A stretch of 64,000 nt of DNA from contig BSBK01001113.1 of NCBI GenBank assembly GCA_027943335.1, positions 608,501 through 672,500 of the forward strand. The letters are read 5' to 3'. The position numbers were made by a program, and so were the translations under genes. Shown in pieces: positions 48,723-60,320 of the stretch. Below the pieces are notes generated by a model that saw only the letters and a program-made list of their open reading frames with translations, had not been told where the DNA came from and made no database searches. Source of the DNA: Chamaecyparis obtusa. Its lineage: Eukaryota > Streptophyta > Pinopsida > Cupressales > Cupressaceae. Numbering within the stretch: position 1 is the stretch's first letter; every line of letters starts with the position of its first letter.

Positions 48723-50230
48723 AACAAATTTAATTTGTTTTAATAAGATTTCTTTATAAAAAAAAAAACTTTTTTCAATGCCTTTTTTAAAAAAAGTTTA
48801 TTTATTTATTTATTTTAAACATGATACGAAATTTTGAAAAAATGTAAATAATAAATATTTTCCTTCAATATTTTGACCTACCCATATTTTGTCTTTTTGG
48901 CCTTGACTGTGTATTTTATTTAACTGAATTCTTTTTACAGAGAGCATATTTTCCTAGTAGAATTGAATTTTTGATAACAAATTGATTTCCTTTCTAAAGG
49001 GTAAATTTATTTTCAAACCCTATTGTCAAACTATGGTCCTGATTTGATTTATTATTTTTTAGGAAATCTATAAAGAAGCTTTCAACGAAATTTTGCTAGC
49101 ATAACATTACTATGCTAAATTTTAATAAAAACATAAAATCAACTTAACTAGGGTTTTCTAAATATCCAAAACAGTAGAAATGTCAGATCTAACTACTGAG
49201 ACAAATTAAAATTGCATAAATAATGAAAAGCCAATAGATGCAAAATAGAAATTAACAGGCAAGAATACAACCCTACCTTAGGTCCAAAGTTAAAATTGAA
49301 ATTGAAAGCCTTTGAAGATCTGTAGATAGAATCACCCTTAGGAAGAATCCAACCTGCAGATCTGAATCTATGAAAAATGCAACACTGAGAATTCCAAATG
49401 CACAATATAGACAAAACAACAAGCAACCACAATAGGCAAAATTATCCAAAATCCAAAGCACACAAGCTCTCCTAGAATTCTCCTCCAAAACCTGTCTCAT
49501 CTCTAAAATGAATGCAATTTCCCCTAATAGAGATTCAATTCCCCATTTCATGAAACCCTAAAGATAACTCAACAACTAACTCCCACATCAACTCCAAATC
49601 AAAAATTGAAAATAAATCACAATTAAATAATTTAAAATAATTTTATATGCACAACTCAACTTGACTTTTTGAAACAGGTTGATAACTTTTGAAAACAAAT
49701 CACTTTTCAATAATAAAAAATTATATTAAATAGATTAAATATTTAAAGCATCCTAAAATTGTGCAATTAAATATTTAATCATTTAATAAAGCACACATGC
49801 ATAATAAAATCTAATTTCAATTAAATAATCAATTCAATCCAAATATTCAATTATTTAACTTTTAATTAAATTTTTTCAAATAAACTTAGGAATATGATTA
49901 ATATTAAATTTCAACTATAGTCATTAAACTAATAATCACATAAAATCAACCACATAAGGAATAAATCAACTAAGACCAAACAACATAAAACCAAGAAAAC
50001 TCAATATAGGGATCCATGAATTCTTGTTAACTAGATGAATCTGAGTAGGGTAGTCAAACTGATACTTGTCCAATCCTAGGACAATTAGGCTTAGGTTGGG
50101 GTTTTGGGTTTGTGTATTATCTCCCCTCTTTACCATTGAGATGAATATTTATGGGTACGCTCACTCCTGCCAATTCATGGAAGATGATGCCCTGTACCTG
50201 CAACCTGACATCACAAGATGAAGCATGTAC

Positions 50231-50234
<4 letters not shown>

Positions 50235-50286
<52 letters not shown>
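50235..50286. repeat. (TA)n microsatellite
   Basis: About 26 uninterrupted TA units within F. Confidence 0.95.
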
Positions 50287-50287
<1 letters not shown>

Positions 50288-50653
50288 CAGACAATGATAT
50301 GGTACGGTCGGACGTGTGGATCTCGACTATGCAAGTAACTACACCTCCGTCCTCTACCACACAAACATGCAAAACAGATACACACACATGATAACCATAC
50401 ACATGCAAGTATGGGGTCATTAACATCATAAACCGATGTAAAGCATAAAACATAACATCATAATGATATCAACATCTAATCTATGTAATCACATAATATA
50501 CATATAATGAACATAATCCATAATCATCATTTATTGAAATAATAACCGATCACATGAAAAGTGACCTAAAAAAATTTGGCCCAACAACTGGAATACAAGC
50601 CTAAAAGAGTACGACAACTAAAAATAGAAAGAAAACTATGGGTGGGTATTACA

Positions 50654-51664
50654 CCAAGCAAGCAACTCTTGCTCTACATTTCAGCTACAAAAGTCTCACT
50701 AGGTGCTCTTCTGGACCAACAAGATCAAGAAGGAAAGGAAAAGACTATATATTATATCAGTCACACCCTTGTGGGATATGAAATCAATTATTATCCAATT
50801 GAAAGAGAATGTCTAGCAGTAGTCTCTACTTCACAGAAATGGTGACATTATATTTTGTCTCATTCTATCAAGCTTATTGCAAAGATCAATCCTTTGAAAT
50901 ATCTTTTGAGCAAGACAGCATTAACCAGAAGATTGTCTAAGTGGGTTATGTTGCTTAGTGAATATGATATTGAGTACATGGATAGGAAGGCCATAAAAGG
51001 ATAATTAATTGCAGATCAATTTGCTGAGGCACCACTGACAGATGATCAACCTATACATAAAGAATTTCTAGATGCACATATCTTGACATTATCTACACAG
51101 ACATGGAAGTTGTACTTTGATGGATCATATACTCAGTATGGTTTAGGAGCTGGAGTGCTATTTGTTACACCGCAAGGATATACAATACCAAAGTCTTACA
51201 AGTTACTCTTTCCTTGTACAAATAATGTAGCTGAGTGTGAAGCCTTGATGATTGGGTTGAAGATGGCTCTGCAATGGAAAGTCATTGAATTGAACGTCTA
51301 TGGAGATTCTCAGCTGATTATCAATCAAGTTAATAATGAATACCAGACCAAGGGTGACAAGTTGTTACCATATAAATGTATGGTGGATGACTTTAAGAAA
51401 TATTTTTCAATCATCACCTTTGAGAAAATTCCAAGGCATGATAACAAGGCTACAGACGCTATGGCTACAATTGCTTCTCTATTTGATGTAGAAGATACAA
51501 AAGCCCATTTGAGTTCTTAGTCGAATCCTTGACTTATCCTGCATACGATGATCCCGATACACGTATCATATGTCATATTATTGGACAAGATTCCTTGATT
51601 TATGGAAAGATATATTCCTTCCTAAAAGACAATATCATTCCACTCAACATATCCAAAAACCAAA
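50654..51664 (+). pseudogene. RNase H pair of element B, after F
   Basis: Continues the gene cut at 46422: LLLYISATKVSLGALLDQ (about 50668), YYISHTLVGYEINYYPIE, then the second RNase H at 51083-51520: WKLYFDGSYTQYGLGAG (51105), NNVAECEALMIGLKMAL and NVYGDSQLIINQVN. The acidic triad of the second domain is kept. A few stops and a frame change near 51510 break it. Confidence 0.87.
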
Positions 51665-51699
51665 AATGAACCTTTTTACACCAAGCCTCCCATTATATT

Positions 51700-52677
51700 C
51701 TAATATCTGACACCCTGTATCGACGAGGTCTTGACGGTGCTCTCCTACAATGTCTTGAACATGATGAAGCTAAAAATGCTTTACAAGATGTTCATGAGGG
51801 TATTTGAGGGATACATTTGAGTGGTCCTCCCTTGGCTAAGAATCTCATGCGTATGGGTTACTATTGGCCTACTATGGAGACATATTCCTTTCACTTTGCT
51901 AGGAAATGCAAGAAATGTTAGAAACATGGGAATCTTATTCATGCACCGACATAACAACTCCATCCTTTTACAACCACATTTCCATTTAGTCAATGGGGAC
52001 TCAACCTTGTGGGCACAATTCACCCTCCATCTTCCAATGACCATAAATACATTATCACCACAACTAAGTATTTTACCAAGTGGATTGAAGCCGTTCCATT
52101 GATCAATACCACTAGCAAACAAATATCCATGTTTATCCTTAATTATATCATTTGCAGATATGGTATCCCTATGCATCTTAATACTGATCATGGGAAGAAA
52201 TTCCAAAATCAAGACATGGATGAATTATGTGAGAAATTCCACATCACACATCACTATTCCACCATTTATAATCTGTAGGGTAATGGCCAAGCTGAGGCGT
52301 ATAATAAAACCATTGCCAAGATCCTTCAAAAGATTGTCAATGACGTTGGTCATGACTGGAATGTCTGATTGAATCCCACCTTATGGGCTTATCACACTTC
52401 CATCTGTACTCCCACTGGAGCCACACCATATTCCCTTGACCATGGTTCTAAAGTTGTTCTGCCCCTCGAGGTCAAGTTACCTTCTCTTTTTGTATCCCTA
52501 AAAGATCTAATTCCAGATGAAGAGTATAGGGTTCCATGGCTAACTGAATTGGAATTATTGGATGAACACCATCAAAGAGCCTTTGATCATTTGAAGGTCT
52601 ATCAGCAGAGGATGTCTCCTCAGTATAACAGTAAAGTGAAACCCAGAGAATTTCAAGGGGGTGATCTAGTCCTTCAT
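51700..52677 (+). pseudogene. Integrase of element B, main part, cut by E
   Basis: Zinc-finger part near 51780-51960, then WGLNLVGTIHP (51994-), where Asn (aac, 52003-52005) replaces the first catalytic Asp. LNTDHGKKFQNQ (about 52170) and GNGQAEAYNK (about 52280) keep the other two acids. Then ATPYSLDHGSKVVLPLEV (about 52420) and DLVLHENP-type end. Frame changes and stops throughout. The last part lies beyond E at 60149-60320. Confidence 0.85.
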
Positions 52678-52682
52678 GAGAA
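52678..52682. repeat. Target-site duplication of element E, left copy
   Basis: gagaa; identical copy at 60144-60148. With one copy and E removed the sequence matches A across the join. Confidence 0.95.
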
Positions 52683-54171
52683 TGTTAGAATAACTGAGAG
52701 GGGGGTGAATCAATTATCCACAGTGCAAAATACAAAATGAATATCCAAAAATAATTTACACAAACTTTTGCAACTCAGTAACATAAAATAGTAAACTATC
52801 TATGCTTTTACCGATTACCAGTTAATAACTTATAGTGATTACCGATCAAATCCAATATGCAATATGTAAAGTATGACAATCAAACACTCACCACAATGAA
52901 CACATAACACAAGAGATTTAACGTGGAAATCATGTTAAGGGAAAAACCACCTGGGATCGGCAACCCAAAAATTGTTCACTCTTCTGAAGTGAGGTCGGTG
53001 AAGACCCAACCCTATTAAAGGTTACAAAACACACTGTAAGGTGTGACCTTGTTAGAGGATTTAAGACTAACCATTATCATCCAACCAACATTCACTATGG
53101 GGCTAACATGATAACAAATGTACACTCTATGAATGACATTACAAGACTTTCAAGTCCACTTGGTTAAGAGATTTATCTGATTAAAATAGTAAAACTGTAA
53201 TAGTAGGTGATCTGATTACAATACAACTTCTATTGCAGATGTTCAAATCTATATTATGCTCATTCAAATCATCTGATCAATATATCAATTTTATTTCAAC
53301 AATAATCAATGACTTACTATCTCTCGGTTATAGCTTTCTGATGCTCGGTAATCTCTGCAGTTCAGTTCTCCTTAACTAGTCTGATCAGGCATGCATGAAG
53401 CTCTGTTCACATGATAGTTCTGCAGTCTCCTTCTTTCAACATAAGTTTCATAATGAAACCCTAGTCTCTTAAATATACATGTAAACCATTTTTTTCTCAT
53501 CCATTAGATTTTTCTGCTTATTCTCCTTTGTCCATTTTGCTGCTTAAACATTCCTCGGTTGATGTGTTATAACATGTTTTGTTTCCATTCTTTAGATCTT
53601 CTTAGAATTTTGTTAGCCGTTGATCTTTGTAACAAACTTTATCTCCAAATCTGATCACGAGGTACTTTCCAGCTCATCAACTTCCATCGGCTAAACTGAT
53701 CATTTAGTTCTTTTGTCCATACTCGGTTAACAGAGAAATGCGTTAGTAAAAAAAAGCTTAGTTTATACTGTGCTTGGTACACACTACACTTCTCAGTGTA
53801 TACTGGAATGCTTCATTAACTAACCACACTACTTTGTAACAAATTTCTTCTATCTTCATAACAGATTAATGTAACATAATCAAGTCAACAATATGAAGTC
53901 ATAGACTCATCAATAAGTTACCAAGAGTATTCCTTATCCTCATCTGTCCTATCCATCTTCCTTAATGTAGATATCTTGATTCTTTATCTTTCTCTTCTGT
54001 TCTACAAATGTGTTAGATATTTGTAACTACCATGATAAGTACTATCAAAACTAGTTGACATCAATGAAAACATAAAAATAATTTAATTATCTTACATAAC
54101 ACTTCAGTGTTCGGTGATCTCTAATCACTTGTAGTTCTTCAATAAAGTTCTCAATCAATTGTAGTTCATCA
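52683..54171 (-). repeat. 3' LTR of element E (1489 bp)
   Basis: Plus-strand edges tgttagaataactg and gttcatca. It is long for copia and contains many atcggta/ctcggt motifs. Confidence 0.93.
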
Positions 54172-54186
54172 ATCTCTCCCTTTGGT
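54172..54186 (-). promoter_or_regulatory. Polypurine tract of element E
   Basis: CCAAAGGGAGAGAT on the minus strand next to the LTR. Confidence 0.75.
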
Positions 54187-54734
54187 ATTGATGGCAACTC
54201 AAGCAATATGAAGTATACCATAAACATACCAAACATGTATTCTACAACTCTGTAAACAAATGTTGTAGCTTGGTGCAAGCTCTCCCTAGCTTAATATGTT
54301 TAATCACTATGTTACTTAATAGCATTGCAAGTGCAAACTATCTTCTACAGATATGATCTTTGCATCTCTTAGATTCCTTCTTTTGTTCTCAGTAACTGAT
54401 CTTCAATGCTCTCCCTAACTTTTAGATCTCTCATTAACTTTCTCTTCCTTAGATAGATGTTTTAGTGTTCTCCTCGATTATCATATTGTTTATCTTTCCC
54501 TTTGACAACAATGCCAATGAGCCACATAAGCATACAACTCTATAGTAGCCATGTAACTCTCTGTTGTCTGGTGCTTTCTCTATATCTCTGTATACTATTA
54601 TGCCAATCTATTCCAGTTCTTCAAACTTTTCACAACCTTAGACATAAATCCAAAGTGTGAACAATGCTGCATCAACATGTATGATCTTCTGATAAGATTA
54701 GGTTGATGCAACCTCTAGATCACATTAGTGATTG

Positions 54735-56480
54735 GTATATAGGGGATAGACCCCAAGTCTAGTCCTCAAGTATTCAAATGTATCCTTCGGTAGAGGCTTG
54801 GTAAATATGTCTGCAAGTTTCTCTTTAGATGTAACAAATTCTAGCTTCACTTGCTTCTCCTGTACTTGTTATCTTATTTAGTGATACTTAATAGATATGT
54901 TATTTGTTTTTGAGTGCATTACTAGATTCTTTGAAATGTTTATAGCACTAGTGTTGTCACAATATATAATCACTGGCTCAGTGATTACCTCATTCATACC
55001 TTCCAACACTTTCTTGATATATGCAATATTTGAACAATTTTTTGTAGCAGCAACATACTCTGCTTCAGTTGTAGACTGGGAAATACAAGACTACTTATTA
55101 CTTGTCCATGTAACAAGTTTTTCACCAAAGAAAAATGCTCCTTCGGTTGTGATTTTTCTGTCATCCACATTTCCAGCCCAATCAACGTCGGTGTAGACTC
55201 TGAGTTCAAACTTTCCATCCTTAGGATACCATAATCCTTAGTCCTCTATTTTCTTCAGGTATTTCAAGATTCTCTTTGTAGCAACCATGTGTGACTCCCT
55301 AGGATTTGCATAAAATCTTGCAACAATCCCCATAACATGTGCAATATCTGGTCTACTATGCACTACACACATTAATTTACCAATCATAGATTGGTACAGT
55401 GTCTTGTTTACCTTTGTAGTTTGATCCTCTTTTGTCAGTTTGCAACCTATGACCATTGGTGTTCCAACTAGTTTAGCATCTTCCATGTCAAATGTTCTCA
55501 GTACTTCCTTGATATATTTGGATTGTATGATGAATATACCATCATTCTGCTAAATAACCTGTAGTCCTAGAAAGAACTTAATCTCTCCAAACATAGACAT
55601 TTCAAATTCTTTTCTCATTTCATCAGAAAATGATTTATAGATGTGATCTTGTCCTCCAAATATTATGTCATCCACAAATATTTCAGCAATCAAGACAATA
55701 TCATCTAAATCTCCTTTCATATATAGATTTCTATTCTCACTAGTTTTAACAAATCCAATACTCAACAAATAATTATACAGCCTTTCGTACCAGGCTCTAG
55801 GTGCTTGCTTCAAACCATATAAATCTTTATGTAATATACATACCATATCTTTATTTTCTAGATCAATGAACCCTTCTAGTTGTGCTATGTAGACTTCTTA
55901 TTCAAGTACCCCATTCAAAAAAGCTGATTTAACATCCATTTGGTAAACTTTGAACTTTTTGTGTGCAGCATATGCAAGTAACATTCTAAGTCCTTCTAAT
56001 CTAGCAATGGGTGCAACAGTTTCACCATAATCTATTCCTTCCTCCTGTGCATATCCCTTGCATACCAATCTAGCTTTGTTCCTTGTTACCTCTCCATTTT
56101 CATTAAGCTTATTTTTTAATATCCATTTAGTACCGATAACATTCTTATCTTTAGGTCTAGGTACTAAAGTCCATGTCTTGTTTTTCTCTATCTGTTCTAT
56201 GTATTCTTTCAATGCATTAACCCATTCACCATTTTCCAGTGCAACTTTAAATTCTTCGGTTCATATTCACAAACTAAAGATGTACCTTGTCTTGTCTTAC
56301 TCCTTGTCATCATTCTAGCTTTTCTATCTCCAATTATTTGAGTCTCAAGATGACGTCTTCTGAAAAATCTTGCCAGTACTTGATCTCTTCTCTATTTTTT
56401 ATCCTGTGCAGGTTCATTTTCTTTCTCAATAGGTCCTTCCTACTCGACGGTTTCTCTTTCTTGTTCCTCGACGTTGTTTT
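54735..56480 (-). pseudogene. Reverse transcriptase and RNase H of element E
   Basis: Minus strand: [20 protein letters not shown] (about 56180), [15 protein letters not shown] (about 55940), LYGLKQAPRAWYERL (about 55820), catalytic loop IFVDDIIFG (about 55680, FVDD for the usual YVDD), then HSRPDIAHVMGIVARF (about 55360) and RNase H (VYTDVDWAGNVDDRK near 55190; STTEAEYVAATKN near 55070; ADIFTKPLPKDTF near 54800). Several stops (for example 55898 and 55550 ends). Typical copia order, with RT after integrase. Confidence 0.87.
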
Positions 56481-56481
56481 C

Positions 56482-57903
56482 CTACTGACCAGTTGTCACA
56501 GTCTTTGGCTTTAGTAGATACTCTATTTGTTCAATGTAAGTGAATCTACTGTAGTCTTCTAGTTCCTTTCTACTTTCTTTTGCATTATCATCATCAAACT
56601 CATCAACCCTAACATTAGTACTTTCAATCATTTTATTAGTAACTCTATTTAGACACTTGTATGCTTTTCTTTTAGTGGAATACCCAAGAAATATCCCTTC
56701 ATCACCTTTTGAGTCAAACTTTCCATTTCTTTCATCTTTCAAAATAAAGCATTTACTTCCAAAAGTTCTGAAGTAACTTATAGTGAATTTGTGGCCAAAC
56801 CATAACTCATAGGGTGTTTTGTTTGTGTCCTTCTTCAGTTGTACTCGGTTCAGAACATAAACAGTTGTGCTAATTACTTCTCTCTAATATGTCTGAGCTA
56901 CATTCTTCTCTATCATCAATGTCCTTATGCAGTCAATAATTGACCTATTCCTCCTTTCAGCAATGTCATTTTGTTGAGGTGTCCTCGGTCTAGAGGCCTA
57001 TCTTTTAATACCATGCTCATTACAAAAGTTAGTAAATTCATCAGAAATAAATTCACCTCCTCTGTCAAATCTCAAGCATTTCAATTCTTTACCAATCTCT
57101 TTCTCTACTTTTTCTTTAAACCACTTGAACATCTTAAATGCCTTTGATTTTTCTTTTAGGAACATGACAGTCATTAATATAGTGTAATCATCAACAAAAA
57201 GAATGAAATATCTATCTCCATAGTAACATTGAGTTCTCATGGGACCACATAGGTTGGTATGAACTAACTCAAGTATCTTGTTTGTTGAATAATATTTTCT
57301 TTTGAAATTAGATTTTTTCATTTTACCTTTCTGGTATTCATGACACATAACATGATTAGGCTTTGATATGTTAGGAAGACCTCTAACCTTTTTCTTTTTA
57401 CTGATCTTAATCATGTTATCAAAATTCACATGACATAACCTTTTATGCCACATCCAAGCATCTTCATTTTTAATCATTAAGCAAGAAGACTCATCATTAT
57501 CAAGATAAAACAAGTTACCTTTTGATTATGCTCCTCTTCCAACAAGTCTTCCTCCATCATCAAATATTTTTACTTTCTTGCTCTCAAAAGAAACTCGGTG
57601 ACCTGAATTGTTCAGTTGTGCCACACTTAGAAAATTATAGTTTAGTCCTTCTACCTAATAAGCATTATCACATCTGATTCTATCATTTATCATCAAGGAT
57701 CCTTTTCCTCTAACCATACAGGGTGTATCATTACCCATTTTCATAGATCCTCCATTGTATTGCTCAAGATGATTAAATTTTTCTTCATCACCAGTCATGT
57801 GATGTGTACAACCACTATCTATGATCCATGTATCCTTTTTATTAACTTTAGAAATCAATTTTGTTTCTACATACCTCTCTTCTTCCTCAAAATCATCCTT
57901 CAT
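56482..57903 (-). pseudogene. Protease and integrase of element E
   Basis: Protease TWIIDSGCTHHMTGDEEKF (about 57835) keeps DSG. Pre-integrase WHKRLCHVNFDNMIKI (about 57440) and CHEYQKGK. The integrase core reads VHTNLCGPMRTQ (about 57265), with Asn where the family has Asp, then FVDDYTILM and DRGGEFISDEF. After stops near 57000 and 56890 comes the C-terminal part GIFLGYSTKRKAYKCLN (about 56690). The first catalytic acid is probably lost. Confidence 0.85.
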
Positions 57904-58500
57904 AGAAACAAATACAACTTCTACATCATCGTCTGAATCAATTTCAGTATCATCTTCTTCAGCAATGTAACATACCTTTTTACCTTTATCATTGTTTTCT
58001 CAGTTGTCTCTATTGTATTGTCGGTAACTTCTATTGTTTCTTCTTCCATAGCTTCCTTCACTAGATCGGTCTTTGTTTCTATCCTCTTCCTTCCTATTTG
58101 GACATCTAGTAGCAATATGACCAACTTATTTGTAGTTAAAACATGCTAAAGGTAATTTACCCTTATATCTACCTTTACCTTTAGGTAATCTTCTAGCCAT
58201 AAGAGCTTCAAGTTCATCAAGCTCATTGTCAGTATTTCTATCATTATCGTCATGTTTACTACTAGACTTACCAATCTTCAGAGAACTAGACTTCCCACAT
58301 TTTCTTAGCAGTAGAACAGTCCTTGATATCTTCAAATTCAGCATCTGTCAGAGCAGCAACAATCTCCATCATGGTGACATTATGCTCATGTCTATCTCTT
58401 AATTGATCAAGGGTCAAAGGTCCAGTGGGCGGTACAAGGTAGCCATTCTCCATTAGAGTGAGGGAAGAATTCCCAATGCTAGATACATGCAGCTTCATTC
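57904..58500 (-). pseudogene. gag of element E, internally deleted
   Basis: Begins MKLHVSSIGNSSLTLMENGY and reaches ALTDAEFEDIKDCSTAKKMW, the start of the copia Gag (UBN2-type) domain. It then passes within a few codons, with a frame change at about 58300, to KHDDNDRNTDNELDELEALM and the zinc knuckle CFNYK-stop-VGHIATRC (about 58145-58105). The helical bulk of Gag, normally over 100 residues, is missing. The knuckle has also lost a Cys (Tyr) and has a stop. Confidence 0.8.
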
Positions 58501-58631
58501 AGCTTTGTCATATTGTGAAGTTATCCTTGTTTAGCTTTGGCACTTCCCTCTTATACATTTTGTGATCTTTGTGCTAAAGTCCTTAAAAATCTGTTCCAAG
58601 CAACCAAGAAGCTTGTATCAAGCAACCAATG

Positions 58632-58643
58632 CTCTGAAACCAA
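58632..58643 (-). promoter_or_regulatory. Primer binding site of element E
   Basis: TGGTTTCAGAGC on the minus strand next to the 5' LTR: one mismatch to the initiator-Met tRNA complement. Confidence 0.8.
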
Positions 58644-58644
58644 T

Positions 58645-60143
58645 TGTTAGAATAACTGATAGGGGGGTGAATCAGTTATCCAAAGTCCCAAATACAAAAT
58701 GTATATCCAAAAATAATTTACACAAACTTCTGCAGCTCGGTAACATAAAATAGTAAACTATATGTTCTTTTACCGATTACCAGTTAATAACTTGTAGTGA
58801 TTACCGATCAAATCCAATATGCAATATTTAAAGTATGACAATCAAACAATCACCACAATGAACACATAACACAAGAGATTTAACATGGAAACCCTGCTAA
58901 GGGAAAAAACACCTGGGACCGACAACCCAAAATTTGTTCACTCTTCTGAAGTAAGGTCGGTGAAGACGCAACCCTATTAAAGGTTACAAAACACACTGTA
59001 AGGTGTGACCTTGTTAGAGGATTTAACACTAACCATTATCGTCCAACCAACATTCACTATGGGGTTGATAGGATAACAAATGTACACTCTATGAATGACA
59101 TTACAAGACTTTCAAGTCCACTCAGTTAAGAGATTTATCTGATTACAATGGTTAAACTGTAATAGTAGGTGATCTGATTACAATACAAATTCTATTGCAA
59201 ATGTTCAGATCTATATTATTCTCATTCAAATCCTCTGATCAATATATCAATTCTATTTCAACAATAATCAATGACTTACTATCTCTCAGTTATATCTTTA
59301 TGATGCTCGGTAATCTCTGCAGATTGGTTCTCCTTAACCAGTCTGATTAGGTATGCATGACGCTTTGTTCACATGATAGTTCTATAGTCTCCTTCTTCCG
59401 ACATAAGTTTCATAATGAAACCCTAGTCTCTTAAATAGACATGTAAACCATTTTCTTCTCATCCATCAGATTTTGCCGCTTATTCTCCTTCATCCATTTT
59501 GCCACTTAAACCTTCCTCAGCTGAGGTGTCAGTAACATGTTTTGTTTTCATCTTTTACATCTTCAAATTTTGTTAGCCGTTGATCTTCGTAACAAACTTT
59601 ATCTCCAACTCTGATCATGAGGTACTTTCCATCTCATCAACTTCCATCAGCTAAAATGATTATTTACTTGTTTTGTCCATACTCGATTAACAAAGAAATG
59701 CATCGGTGAACACAAGCTTAGTTTATACTATGCTCGGTATACACTACACTGCTCAGTGTATATTGAAATGCTTCATTAATCGACTACACTGCTTTGTAAC
59801 AAATTGCTTCTATCTTCATAATAGATTAATGTAGCATAATCAAGTCAACAATATAAAGTCATAGACTCATCAATAAGATACCATGAGTATTCCTTATCCT
59901 CATTTGTCCTATCCATCTTCCTCAATGTAGATATCTTAGTTCTTCATCTTTCTCTTCTCTTCTACAGATGTGTTTGATATTTGTAACTACCATGATAAGT
60001 ACTATCAAAACTAGTTGACATCAATGACAATATAAAACTGATTTAATTATCTTACATAACATTTCAGTGTTCGATGATCTCTAATCACTTGTAGTTCTTC
60101 AATCAAGTTCTCAATCAAGTTCTCAATCAGTTGTAGTTCATCA
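58645..60143 (-). repeat. 5' LTR of element E (1499 bp)
   Basis: Aligns with 52683-54171 end to end; the 10-bp length difference includes an extra ttctcaatcaag unit near its 3' plus-strand edge. Followed by gagaa (60144-60148). Confidence 0.93.
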
Positions 60144-60148
60144 GAGAA

Positions 60149-60320
60149 TCCCAAAAATCAGCAGCATTGTGAGAAGAATTGAAAGTTTGAACCCAATTGG
60201 TTAGGTACTTTTGTGATTACAGTAGTCTATGGCTCCAGGGTTTATCAATTGTCTATGTCTGAGGGAGATCTTTTAGATGATCCTCTTAACAACACACACC
60301 TCAAAAATTTATATGCTTGA
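60149..60320 (+). pseudogene. Integrase end of element B, after E
   Basis: Continues the frame cut at 52682: FEPNWLGTFVITVVYGSRVY and the end HLKNLYA, as in A 21343 and D 15418. Confidence 0.8.

Larger units (their letters stand above)
46423..50653 (+). mobile_element. Element F: 4.2-kb LTR-like insertion, probably a solo LTR
   Basis: Starts tgtaatgccccgcc and ends gggtattaca, so the ends are TGTAAT...ATTACA. It splits the RT/RNase H coding of B exactly; comparison with A shows nothing lost. Flanks ccagt/ccaag are a decayed 5-bp duplication. I find no internal primer site, polypurine tract, second LTR copy or coding domain, which fits a solo LTR with an unusually long LTR. A non-autonomous element with very short LTRs is the other option. 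Orientation is by the terminal sequence only. Confidence 0.6.
52683..60143 (-). mobile_element. Element E: Ty1/copia retrotransposon nested in B
   Basis: LTRs 52683-54171 (3') and 58645-60143 (5') flank a 4.5-kb copia coding region on the minus strand, with primer site 58643-58632, polypurine tract 54186-54172 and perfect gagaa target duplication. Domain order Gag, protease, integrase, RT, RNase H is that of Ty1/copia. The LTRs differ more than those of D (about six changes in the first 64 bases). Gag has a large internal gap and pol has many stops, so it is dead. Confidence 0.93.

Noticed and set aside
49193..49551. Two hydrophobic minus-strand frames in F
   Set aside because: Overlapping each other in AT-rich DNA with no domain; likely chance.
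50161..50453. Frames with Tyr-Ile repeats
   Set aside because: Produced by the TA microsatellite.
54897..55196. Plus-strand frames over E
   Set aside because: Antisense shadows of copia RT and RNase H.
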